This document shows positions 1 to 7,081 of a DNA stretch of 59,553 bases, in pieces. The stretch lies in the NCBI GenBank assembly GCA_002307175.1, contig DBTS01000118.1, positions 1 through 59,553 of the forward strand, written 5' to 3'. The stretch comes from Rhodocyclaceae bacterium UBA1310 (GTDB lineage: Bacteria > Pseudomonadota > Gammaproteobacteria > Burkholderiales > Rhodocyclaceae). The first letter of the stretch is position 1; the number at the start of each line of letters is the position of its first letter. Below the pieces are notes generated by a model, which did not search any database, had not been told where the DNA came from, and saw nothing but the letters and a program-made list of their open reading frames with translations. A program made the translations under genes and the position numbers.

Positions 1-4
1 CAGC

Positions 5-97
5 GGCTGCTCGAAATCCTCATTTATACGAATAACCTCCGGTTTCTGTGCTGCTCTTCGGCACACTGACGCCTTCTCGCTACAGATCGTGAACAGC
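5..97 (+). repeat. 93-base dispersed repeat, copy A
   Basis: By eye this stretch matches 50578-50670 without gaps, at 84 of 93 positions, although the two lie about 50 kb apart. It includes the shared word GGTTTCTGTGCTGCTCT. The element may extend beyond the left edge of the window. A third, more diverged copy lies inverted at 436-491. The nature of the element is unknown. Confidence 0.75.
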
Positions 98-435
98 TTC
101 TGAGACGCTGCTCGCAATCTATCCCGAGAAGACGTGATCGGACCTCATGCACTCCTCTGGTCCTGCCCCCTGCAGGGGACCGATACTCTTCAATGAAAAA
201 ACGCCCAGTGTGACAAATATCGGGTTTCGCCTGAAATCGCCTAACGCGCATCGCAGCGCTGTCTTAGAATAGCTTCGTCACCAACGCCTGACATCTCCGC
301 CGATAGCCTTACTGTCAGCCAACGTGACAAACGAACTGTGAGAAGTGTTCGGATCTGTAGCGAGAAGGGCGAGGAAAAAGTTTCATGGTGTTCTGCTCCA
401 TGCTGGCCACGCCAATTTGCTGTGAAAAGCAAACC

Positions 436-491
436 GTACCAGAGAGCAGCACAGAAACCAGAGTTTCTGTAGCTGAGAACTTCAAGCAGCC
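436..491 (-). repeat. Diverged inverted copy of the 93-base repeat
   Basis: Read on the minus strand, this begins GGCTGCTTGAAGTTCTCA and carries GGTTTCTGTGCTGCTCT, like the first 55 or so bases of the copies at 5-97 and 50578-50670. It has a small deletion and more substitutions. Together with copy A it brackets a 340-base gene-free stretch in inverted orientation. Confidence 0.5.
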
Positions 492-562
492 AATGCACCC
501 GCTTGAGGAGGTCCGATCACGCCTTCGCAGTAAGATCATAAAACAGCTTCAGAGAAACACAC

Positions 563-1063
563 ATGAAAAAATTGCTCGCCCCCCCCCCGGCAATCTCCTT
601 CGCACGCGTTCTAGCCTATGCAATCGTCGATGAAACCGTGCGCTTCACTGGAGAACAGCGGCTGTACGTAGGCAATGAACTGATTGGCGCCGTGCCATGC
701 ATCGCCCTCTGCGAAGAATTGCGCAATGACCACGCGGGCTTTTTCGTGGCGTACTGCAACGAGAAGTGGGAAGCTGTCGCCATTGCCCCGGCAACTGACC
801 CGAATTCGGCAATGCGCCAGGCGGAACACTACTATCGCGGGCTTGGGGCACTGTGGACGCAAACTACGGTTACCGTGCACCAGGCACGCGAATGGATCGC
901 CAGGAGCAGCCCAGAAGAAGTCTGCTCGTTTTGCGGACGCCTCCCCTTCGAGATCAGCAATCTGGTGCGGGGCAACGACGCGGCCATCTGCAATCTGTGC
1001 CTTGACGCGTTCCATGCCGACATTCACTCAGGGAAGAATCAGGAAACATACGAAGCCACATGA
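563..1063 (+). CDS. ClpX-type C4 zinc-finger protein of unknown function
   Basis: This 166-residue protein has an N-terminal region I do not recognise (about 1-110). Near the C-terminus (about 118-152) it carries a zinc ribbon CSFCGR...CNLCLD, two CxxC pairs in the spacing and context of the zinc-binding domain of ClpX. In ClpX that domain dimerises and docks adaptors and substrates. Here there is no AAA+ ATPase, so a role as adaptor or regulator is only inference. The start ATG is followed closely by a run of ten C (579-588) encoding Ala-Pro-Pro-Pro; slippage there would shift the frame. The upstream Shine-Dalgarno is weak (AGAGA). The 3' end overlaps the next gene by four bases (ATGA), so the two are probably translationally coupled. 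Confidence 0.75.
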   Translation: MKKLLAPPPAISFARVLAYAIVDETVRFTGEQRLYVGNELIGAVPCIALCEELRNDHAGFFVAYCNEKWEAVAIAPATDPNSAMRQAEHYYRGLGALWTQTTVTVHQAREWIARSSPEEVCSFCGRLPFEISNLVRGNDAAICNLCLDAFHADIHSGKNQETYEAT

Positions 1064-1707
1064 GCACTTCCGCCCAGACAGAACGCTTTCTATCGCTTGT
1101 GCTTGCAAACCACTGGAATGCCACCCTGCTGGAACGCATCCCCGCTCTGGCGCTGCCGGATTGGTGGCTGACAGCGGGCTGCCTGTCCCAGTCTGTATGG
1201 AATGGTCTGTATGGTCGGCCCAGCGGGCAGGGCATTCTGGATTATGACGTGATCTACTACGATCCCGACACCAGCTGGCGTGCGGAAGACCGTATCGTCA
1301 AGCGGGCTACCGCAGTGTTTGGCGACTTGCCCATCACGGTGCAGATCCGCAATCAGGCGCGTGTACCACTGTGGTACAAGCAGAAGTTCGGCATCCCGTT
1401 CCCACCGGTAAACCGCGCCAGCGACGGCATTGATCACTTCCCGTGCAGCAGTACCGCCGTTGGCATCCGCCGCACAGCCCAGGCCCACGACACCGGCCCG
1501 GGCATCCTGGACATCCATGCGCCGTTCGGTCTCGGCGCACTTCTTGATGGCAGACTAATTCCCAACCCGGCACTTCCCATCGCCAAGGTGTACGACCAGA
1601 AAGTCGCACGCTGGCAAAATATCTGGCCCGAGCTGGACACCACGCCCTGGCCGGAATCACCAGATTGCGCCCTGAAGCTGTGCCTGCCACAAGGCACGGC
1701 GGCCTGA
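1060..1707 (+). CDS. Nucleotidyltransferase-fold protein (NTP_transf_6 / DUF925 type)
   Basis: The 215-residue protein matches the COG3575-type family of nucleotidyltransferase-like proteins. The conserved block TAGCLSQSVWNGL lies near residues 38-50, followed by LDYDVIYYD at about 60-68, where the acidic residues would bind metal in this fold. The central stretch VQIRNQARVPLWYKQKFG is also family-typical. The substrate is not known for the family. The start overlaps the stop of the zinc-finger gene (ATGA), suggesting a two-gene operon. A hairpin follows at 1713-1742. Confidence 0.85.
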   Translation: MSTSAQTERFLSLVLANHWNATLLERIPALALPDWWLTAGCLSQSVWNGLYGRPSGQGILDYDVIYYDPDTSWRAEDRIVKRATAVFGDLPITVQIRNQARVPLWYKQKFGIPFPPVNRASDGIDHFPCSSTAVGIRRTAQAHDTGPGILDIHAPFGLGALLDGRLIPNPALPIAKVYDQKVARWQNIWPELDTTPWPESPDCALKLCLPQGTAA

Positions 1708-1712
1708 TGGCA

Positions 1713-1742
1713 AAACGCCAGCGCAACACTGCACTGGCGTTT
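1713..1742. terminator. Hairpin between convergent genes
   Basis: AAACGCCAG and CTGGCGTTT form a nine-pair stem around a 12-base loop. It lies between the end of the nucleotidyltransferase gene and the end of rpsD. The T-run is short on both sides, so it may be a weak bidirectional terminator. Confidence 0.5.
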
Positions 1743-1767
1743 AGGGAAAAATCCTGAGGAAAAAAGA

Positions 1768-2379
1768 TTACAGCCGCTGCGAGTAATATTCCACAACCAG
1801 CTGCATCTCGATGGGGAAAGGCACATCGCTGATCTGCGGTAAATGGCTCACCCGCGCATTGAGCTGCGCCTCATCGAAGGCGATCCATTCCGGCCGCGTC
1901 AGCGCCAGCTCTCCGAGGCTTTCACGCACCACCGAAAGCCCCCGGCTCTTCTCGCGCAGGCTGACCACATCCCCCACACGCACGCGGTATGACGGGATGT
2001 TTACGGCACGCCCATTAACCAGCATATGGCCGTGATTCACCAACTGGCGTGCAGCCATCACTGTGGGTGCAAAACCAGCGCGGAATGCCACATTATCCAA
2101 ACGCCGCTCCAGCAGCTCGGCGAGCTTGTCGCCGGTGGCATCCTTGCCCCGGCGGGCATCGAGCACGAGACGCCGCATCTGGCGTTCTGACAAACCATAA
2201 TTGAAACGCAGCTTCTGCTTTTCCTGCAGCTGCAAGCCGTAACCGGACTTGCGCTTCTGGCGCTGCCCGTGCTGACCGGGAGGGTGGGGACGATCAGCAA
2301 TGCTCTTGCGTGACAAGCCGGGCAGTTCCACGCCCAGGGCACGCATCACCTTCAGGCGTGGGCCTGTGTAACGCGACAT
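1768..2379 (-). CDS. rpsD: 30S ribosomal protein S4, cysteine-free paralogue type
   Basis: The 203-residue product aligns along its whole length with S4: N-terminal SRYTGPRLKVMRALG, then PPGQHG, the S4 RNA-binding core LLERRLDNVAFRAGFAPT, and a C-terminus ending VEYYSQRL. It contains no cysteine at all. It does not sit in the usual alpha operon (rpsM-rpsK-rpsD-rpoA-rplQ) but last in an operon with hemP behind a Fur-box-like site. This suggests a second S4 copy made under metal limitation, as is known for other ribosomal protein paralogues under Zur. That the genome has another rpsD is inferred. The ATG at 2379 has a good AAAGGA site and lies 16 bases after hemP. Confidence 0.95.
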   Translation of the reverse strand: MSRYTGPRLKVMRALGVELPGLSRKSIADRPHPPGQHGQRQKRKSGYGLQLQEKQKLRFNYGLSERQMRRLVLDARRGKDATGDKLAELLERRLDNVAFRAGFAPTVMAARQLVNHGHMLVNGRAVNIPSYRVRVGDVVSLREKSRGLSVVRESLGELALTRPEWIAFDEAQLNARVSHLPQISDVPFPIEMQLVVEYYSQRL

Positions 2380-2395
2380 ACGATTTCCTTTGTGA

Positions 2396-2572
2396 TTATT
2401 TCGTCAGAATGAGCTTGCCATTGCGCGTAACGCGCAGTGTGTACAACGAGCCCTGATGCTCAATGAGCAAGGTACTGCCATTTCCCAGCAAAGCCTTGCT
2501 CGTCATCACGGGAGGCTGTGCCAAAGCCGGCAGGGTAATCGGGGAAGGCGAAGTAATCGTCTCCAGCGCCAT
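2396..2572 (-). CDS. hemP: Hemin uptake protein HemP
   Basis: This 58-residue reading frame begins MALETITSPSP and ends with the HemP/HmuP signature: SKALLGNG, then LLIEHQGSLYTLRVTRNGK and the closing LILTK. HemP proteins are small, often Fur-controlled, and accompany heme receptor genes; some act as activators of heme uptake genes. The start has an upstream GAGGAG sequence. It lies nine bases after the stop of the preceding small gene and 16 bases before rpsD, so all three genes are probably on one transcript. No heme receptor gene is in the window. Confidence 0.88.
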   Translation of the reverse strand: MALETITSPSPITLPALAQPPVMTSKALLGNGSTLLIEHQGSLYTLRVTRNGKLILTK

Positions 2573-2581
2573 CGCGACTCC

Positions 2582-2860
2582 TCAATGAAACATTGCACCA
2601 GCCTGGGATACAGGCACATGAACCGCACGTTCTTCCTCCACCTCGGCGAGCGCCCGGCTCCAGGCCTCACCCAACTGCTCACAGCTGCGGGCCAGCAGAG
2701 GATCGGCATCACGCCGGTCTGCCAGCTCAGTCAGATGCAGAATCAGGGCACGCATTTTCGCCGGGGTCGCCCCATGCAAAGCGGAACAGCTCAGCAGATG
2801 GAGGGCCGCTGCCAGCAGCGTGCCAGTACGGGCTTCAGCAAGATCTGGATCCATATTCAT
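2582..2860 (-). CDS. Small alpha-helical protein of unknown function, first gene of the hemP operon
   Basis: The 92-residue product starts MNMDPDLAEARTG and looks like a soluble, mostly helical protein with no signal peptide or transmembrane segment. I do not recognise the family. The start at 2860 is chosen because AAGGGAG lies five bases upstream; the frame stays open further upstream but without such a site. It is the first gene after the Fur-box-like site at 3150-3168 and is followed nine bases later by hemP. Co-regulation with iron or heme supply is an inference from that position. Confidence 0.65.
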   Translation of the reverse strand: MNMDPDLAEARTGTLLAAALHLLSCSALHGATPAKMRALILHLTELADRRDADPLLARSCEQLGEAWSRALAEVEEERAVHVPVSQAGAMFH

Positions 2861-3149
2861 GGTCGCTCCCTTGAAAACAGAACCTCTCCGGCAGTGATGC
2901 AGACGACACACCCAGATGCATCGCTCCGCTGCCGCAAAGTATGGTTACGGGGAAAGGACGCTGGCTGGCCCGGCGATACCCGGCGGCTGGCTTGCGGAAA
3001 ATCCCGTCACTTACCCCTTGATCCCCTTTCAGGAAAATCAATCACAATGACGGGCGACGCAGAGTAAACACCTCACCGCTGAGGCCGGCAGGCAAGGAGC
3101 AGCACCGGCACCAGCGGGTCAGACAAGAACCCGGCGAAGATGATTATAC

Positions 3150-3168
3150 GCAAATGAGAATCATTCGC
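3150..3168 (-). promoter_or_regulatory. Fur-box-like operator upstream of the hemP-rpsD operon
   Basis: GCAAATGAGAATCATTCGC matches the 19-base Fur consensus (GATAATGATAATCATTATC) at 14 positions, including the central AATCATT core. It lies about 290 bases upstream of the first gene of the operon. No rightward gene starts nearby, so the leftward operon is the likely target. Confidence 0.65.
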
Positions 3169-3179
3169 AACATAGAGGA

Positions 3180-3739
3180 TGCAGATTTTTTTGTTCTTCT
3201 GCTCTGCTCCTCCACCGCGCACTAGCGCGTGAAAATTGCCTGCGCAGCAGCTGGCTCGTTGAAGCGTGCCTTGCACAGACGTTTTGCTAGCATCTGCAGA
3301 TCCACCATGCAGCCCAGGCGGAAGTTGTCGGGCTCTCCGACACGCACCGGCTCACTGCTGCTTCCCAGCCCGCCGAGAAAACTGCCAGAGGATGCCATAT
3401 GCATGCCAACATCGTCTCCCGGGACATAGCTTTATTGATCAAGAGGAGCTGCGGCAGCGCAAAGCCAACACCCTTGTCGCGCAGCGCATTGCCGCAGCGA
3501 CCCTGAAAAAGAACGCCGACGATACAGACGTCAGCCCCTACTCATCGGCATGCCGGTGAATTTGTGTGCAGAGAATAAAGGCTGAGAAAAACGCGCCGTT
3601 ACAGACCGACCAATGTGAAGACACGCCAACGCCATTGGGACGGAGAGACGACTGGCACAATTTCACCTTCATGCATTGCATCTCGTTGGCACCGCACCGA
3701 TATCCACCTTGGGGATTTGGAAATTTTCGTTAAGTGAAG
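3180..3739. other. Intergenic stretch without a convincing gene
   Basis: Open frames here are short and mutually overlapping. One rightward frame (about 3420-3559, ending ...DDTDVSPYSSACR) uses codons like its neighbours but has no clear start. A 60-residue leftward frame at 3222-3404 also looks mildly protein-like. Either could be a decayed or very small gene; neither can be supported. Confidence 0.4.
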
Positions 3740-3799
3740 CTGACAAATAGCTGTCAGGGCAATAGTTGCCTTGACAATGATTGCTGAGGCAATTAAATT
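3740..3799 (+). promoter_or_regulatory. Promoter with two inverted repeats before the marR-efflux operon
   Basis: CTGACA-N6-TGTCAG (3740-3757) is a perfect inverted repeat. TTGCCT (3766-3771) pairs with AGGCAA (3787-3792) and brackets a consensus -35 TTGACA (3771-3776). A -10-like TTAAAT lies at 3793-3798. MarR proteins bind such palindromes over their own promoter, so self-repression is likely. Transcription would start almost at the marR ATG (3809), and no Shine-Dalgarno is visible, so the message may be leaderless. Confidence 0.55.
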
Positions 3800-3808
3800 T
3801 GCTTCTAC

Positions 3809-4312
3809 ATGGAAACTCAACAAAATTCCCCAGTAAGCAGTACAGAGGCTCTGGCCCCTAACAGCCCTCTTCCCGACAAGCTCGGTGAAGACGGCTTCGG
3901 GATGGTGCTGTTTCGCGTGCGCATGGAGCTGCACCGTCTGCTCGAACGCTTGCTAGAAGAGCGCAATTTCAGCATGACGTTCACGCAGTACCGTGTGCTC
4001 ATGTCGCTGGACAAATCCCTGGGCACAACTGCCTCGGAAATCGCCCGCTGCATTGGCTACGACGCGGGCGCCATGACGCGGCTGCTCGACAAGATGGTCG
4101 ACCTGGGCTACGTGCAGCGCGCCCCGTGCGAGAACGACCGGCGTGTCTCCCGCCTCTCGCTCACAGAGCGCGGGCGCGAAGCAGTGAAACCCATCCGTGA
4201 AATCGCCAATGATCTGGTCAGCCGCGCTTTGTCCGACCTCTCCTCCGACGAGCAGGAAACGCTCAATTCCCTCCTGAAGAGGGTGCGTTCCACACTCGAA
4301 AACATGCAGTAG
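3809..4312 (+). CDS. MarR-family transcriptional regulator of the efflux operon
   Basis: The 167-residue protein has the MarR winged-helix layout: a helical dimerisation N-terminus (about 30-60), helix-turn-helix TTASEIARCIGYDAGAMTRL (about 72-92), and the wing with DRR (about 109-111) in ENDRRVSRLSLTERG. Members repress efflux genes and release DNA when they bind small aromatic compounds. It lies 17 bases upstream of the outer-membrane component. The first 31 residues are polar and not part of the fold; a start at the Met at 3902 is possible, but 3809 fits the promoter spacing. Confidence 0.92.
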   Translation: METQQNSPVSSTEALAPNSPLPDKLGEDGFGMVLFRVRMELHRLLERLLEERNFSMTFTQYRVLMSLDKSLGTTASEIARCIGYDAGAMTRLLDKMVDLGYVQRAPCENDRRVSRLSLTERGREAVKPIREIANDLVSRALSDLSSDEQETLNSLLKRVRSTLENMQ

Positions 4313-4329
4313 GCTTCGAAAGCAGTGAT

Positions 4330-5784
4330 ATGAGAATCAATTCTGTTTATGGTATTGCCCTCCTTTTGCTGGCTTCTGGCTGTGCCAATATGCACGGACT
4401 GGACCCACAAGAGAAAACTGCTGACACGGCGAACTACGCCTCCGGCAAAACCTACGCCAAGGTCAAAGTGTCTGACGCCGCCTGGCCTAACAACACATGG
4501 TGGCAGCAGTATGGCGACGCCCAGCTCACCCGCCTGATCGACGAAGCGCTCAAGGGCAGCCCGGATCTCGCCGTGGCGCGTGCCCGCGTGCGTCTTGCCG
4601 CCGCCCAGTCGCAGAGTGCGGATGCCGCACGCGGCCTGAGCGTCACGGCTGAAGCCGCGCTGCCCGGTGCCGAACTGCCGAAAACGCTGCTCGGTGGCGA
4701 GCTCTCGAACTACTCCACCATGAAGCTGCTGAACCTCGGCGCCAAGTATGACTTCGACCTCTGGGGCGGTGCCCGCTCCAGTTGGGAAGCTGCCCTGGGC
4801 AACCAGCGTGCTGCCGAAGTGGATAACGAAGCCGCCAAGCTCACGCTGATCACGCAAATTGCGCAGACCTACAATGTGCTCGGCTACGCCTATACCTCCA
4901 ACGATATCGCCCGTGAAGACCTTGCCCGCGCCAACACTCTGCTGGCACTAACCAAGCAACGCGTGGCTGCCGGCGTGGATAGCGTGATGCAGTTGCGCCA
5001 GGCCGAACTGGCCGTGGCCAGCGGCGAACAATCCGTCACGCAGACGCAGCAGGAAATCAACACCGCCCGCTTCCGCCTCGTCACCCTGATCGGCCTCGGC
5101 CCGGATCGTGCCGAAGACATTCAGCGCCCCGAAGCCATGCACGTTGCCGACATCTCACTGCCCGCCGATCTGCCGGCCAACCTGCTCGGCCGCCGCCCGG
5201 ACATCGTTGCCGCACGCTGGCGCGTGGAAGCCAGCGGACGCAGCATCGAAGCCTCCAAGGCCCGCTTCTTCCCCAATGTAAGCCTTTCCGCCAACGTCGG
5301 CATGCTCTCGCCCGATACTTCCGGCCTCTTCAACATCGCCAACCGCTTCGTGCTGTTCACGCCTGCCGTATCCCTGCCCTTGTTTGACAGCGGTCGCCTG
5401 CGCGCCAACCTCGCAACCAGCGACGCACAATATGACCTCAGCGTCACCCAGTACAACAAGACCCTGGTGAGCGCCTTCAACGAAGTGGCCGACGAAATGA
5501 ACCAGCTCCAGGCCCTCGAAAAGCAGGCCGAGGCTCAGCAGCGCGCTGTGGCCGCCGCCAAGGAAGCCTGGGAGCTTGCCAGCCAGCGCTACCAGAACGG
5601 CATCGGCAGCTATGTGGAAGTGCTCACCGTGCAGCAATCCCTGCACACCGCGCAGAACCGTCAGGCCGAGATCGAATCGCAGCGCGTAACCGCCTCGCTC
5701 AATCTCGTGCGCTCCCTCGGCGGTGGCTTCCAGGCCCCGGACGCACCGCAGGCAGCCACAACCGCCCCGGCACCGCACAACTGA
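4330..5784 (+). CDS. Outer-membrane efflux lipoprotein (TolC/NodT family)
   Basis: This 484-residue protein has a lipoprotein signal peptide ending in the lipobox LASGC (Cys18). It has the two repeated OEP domains of TolC-like channels, including the NodT-type motifs NTWWQQYGDAQL (about 55-66), LLGRRPDIVAARWRVEAS (about 287-304) and PLFDSGRLRANL. It would form the outer-membrane exit duct for the inner-membrane pump EmrB and its adaptor EmrA, encoded next. Export of toxic hydrophobic compounds is the usual role; the substrate here is unknown. Confidence 0.92.
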   Translation: MRINSVYGIALLLLASGCANMHGLDPQEKTADTANYASGKTYAKVKVSDAAWPNNTWWQQYGDAQLTRLIDEALKGSPDLAVARARVRLAAAQSQSADAARGLSVTAEAALPGAELPKTLLGGELSNYSTMKLLNLGAKYDFDLWGGARSSWEAALGNQRAAEVDNEAAKLTLITQIAQTYNVLGYAYTSNDIAREDLARANTLLALTKQRVAAGVDSVMQLRQAELAVASGEQSVTQTQQEINTARFRLVTLIGLGPDRAEDIQRPEAMHVADISLPADLPANLLGRRPDIVAARWRVEASGRSIEASKARFFPNVSLSANVGMLSPDTSGLFNIANRFVLFTPAVSLPLFDSGRLRANLATSDAQYDLSVTQYNKTLVSAFNEVADEMNQLQALEKQAEAQQRAVAAAKEAWELASQRYQNGIGSYVEVLTVQQSLHTAQNRQAEIESQRVTASLNLVRSLGGGFQAPDAPQAATTAPAPHN

Positions 5785-5860
5785 CCCAAGGATCGTATCG
5801 GCAGCCTGACGCAGGCCACCGGACACACAAACGCAACCCCTTCCCCGGAAAGCAACGAAA

Positions 5861-7081
5861 ATGAGTACTCCTGAAACCCAGACTCCCCGCCCCGCCGACC
5901 CCACAGCCAGCCGCGTCCGCATGCTCGCGATCCTTGCCGGCATCATCATCGTGGTGGGTGGCAGCTATTTCGCCTATCACGAACTGCGCGGCCGCTGGTA
6001 CGAAAGCACTGACGACGCCTATGCCAATGGCAACGTGGTGCAGGTTGTGCCGCAGACCAGTGGCTCCATCGTCTCCATCTTCACCGATGACAACCGCCTC
6101 GTGCAGGCCGGGCAGACGCTGGTGGCACTGGACTGCAGCGATTCCAAAATCGCCCTCGACCAATCCGAAGGCAATCTGGCACGCACGGTGCGCCAGGTGC
6201 GCGGGCTGTACTCCAACGTAGGCAACCTCAGCGCCGAGCTGGAAAGCCGCCGCACCGCAGTGGAACGTGCCCGCTCCGACGTTGAACGCCGTCGCAGCCT
6301 CGTAGCCAGCGGCGCCATCCCGGCCGAAGAACTCGCCCACGCCAACGACACCCTGGAACAGGCCCAGAGCGCCCTTTCTGCAGCCCAGCAACAGCTCGCC
6401 AGCAGCCAGGCCATGACCGACAATACCGGCGTCATGAGCCACCCGGATGTCAAGGTTGCCGCCTCTGCCGTGCGCAAGGCCTACCTCGAAGTTTCCCGCT
6501 GCAATGTGCCCGCCCCGCTTACCGGCTACGTCTCACAGCGTACCGCCCAGCTCGGTCAGCGCGTGCAGCCCAACACCTCGCTGATGGCCATCGTGCCGCT
6601 CGACCAGATCTGGGTTGACGCCAATTTCAAGGAAACCCAACTCCAACACATGCGCATCGGCCAGAAAGTGGAACTCAGCTCCGACGTGTATGGCGAAGGC
6701 ATTGTTTTCCACGGCAAGATCGCCGGCCTCGGCATGGGCACCGGCAGCGCCTTCTCCATCCTGCCTGCGCAGAACGCCACCGGCAACTGGATCAAGATCG
6801 TCCAGCGCGTGCCCGTGCGCATCGTTCTCTCCCGCGCCGAACTCGCTGCCCACCCGCTCAAGATCGGTCTGTCGATGCGCGTAGAAGTCGACATGCATGA
6901 CCAGAGTGGCCCGATTCTCGCTGCTGCCACTTCCACCCAGCCGCTGTTCGCCACCGACGTGTTCGCCCACCAGCTGACCGAAGCCGACAAGGCCATCGCC
7001 GATGTCGTACAGGCCAACCTGGGTCGTGGCACCGCCCCTGTCGTACCCGCCAACGCCAAGGCTGACGCCCGGAAGCACTGA
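5861..7081 (+). CDS. emrA: EmrA-like membrane fusion protein (HlyD family)
   Basis: The 406-residue protein has one N-terminal transmembrane helix (about 21-40), the biotinyl-lipoyl-like half YESTDDAYANGNVVQVVPQ (about 47-65), a long alpha-hairpin coiled coil (about 100-190) and the beta-barrel segment IVPLDQIWVDANFKETQL (about 245-262). This is the periplasmic adaptor that links the inner-membrane pump to the outer-membrane duct. Its stop overlaps the start of emrB by one base (TGATG), indicating translational coupling. Confidence 0.93.
   Translation: MSTPETQTPRPADPTASRVRMLAILAGIIIVVGGSYFAYHELRGRWYESTDDAYANGNVVQVVPQTSGSIVSIFTDDNRLVQAGQTLVALDCSDSKIALDQSEGNLARTVRQVRGLYSNVGNLSAELESRRTAVERARSDVERRRSLVASGAIPAEELAHANDTLEQAQSALSAAQQQLASSQAMTDNTGVMSHPDVKVAASAVRKAYLEVSRCNVPAPLTGYVSQRTAQLGQRVQPNTSLMAIVPLDQIWVDANFKETQLQHMRIGQKVELSSDVYGEGIVFHGKIAGLGMGTGSAFSILPAQNATGNWIKIVQRVPVRIVLSRAELAAHPLKIGLSMRVEVDMHDQSGPILAAATSTQPLFATDVFAHQLTEADKAIADVVQANLGRGTAPVVPANAKADARKH

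Larger units (their letters stand above)
1..562. other. Gene-free left edge with short repeats
   Basis: I find no convincing coding region here. The short open frames on both strands overlap each other, lack ribosome binding sites and resemble no family I know. The stretch holds two copies of a dispersed repeat (5-97 and, inverted, 436-491) and a perfect 12-base palindrome CCCCTGCAGGGG at 167-178. It could contain an untranslated RNA, but nothing in the sequence demands one. Confidence 0.6.

Noticed and set aside
3222..3559. Small frames on both strands in the Fur-marR gap
   Set aside because: They overlap one another and lack ribosome binding sites; only mildly gene-like.
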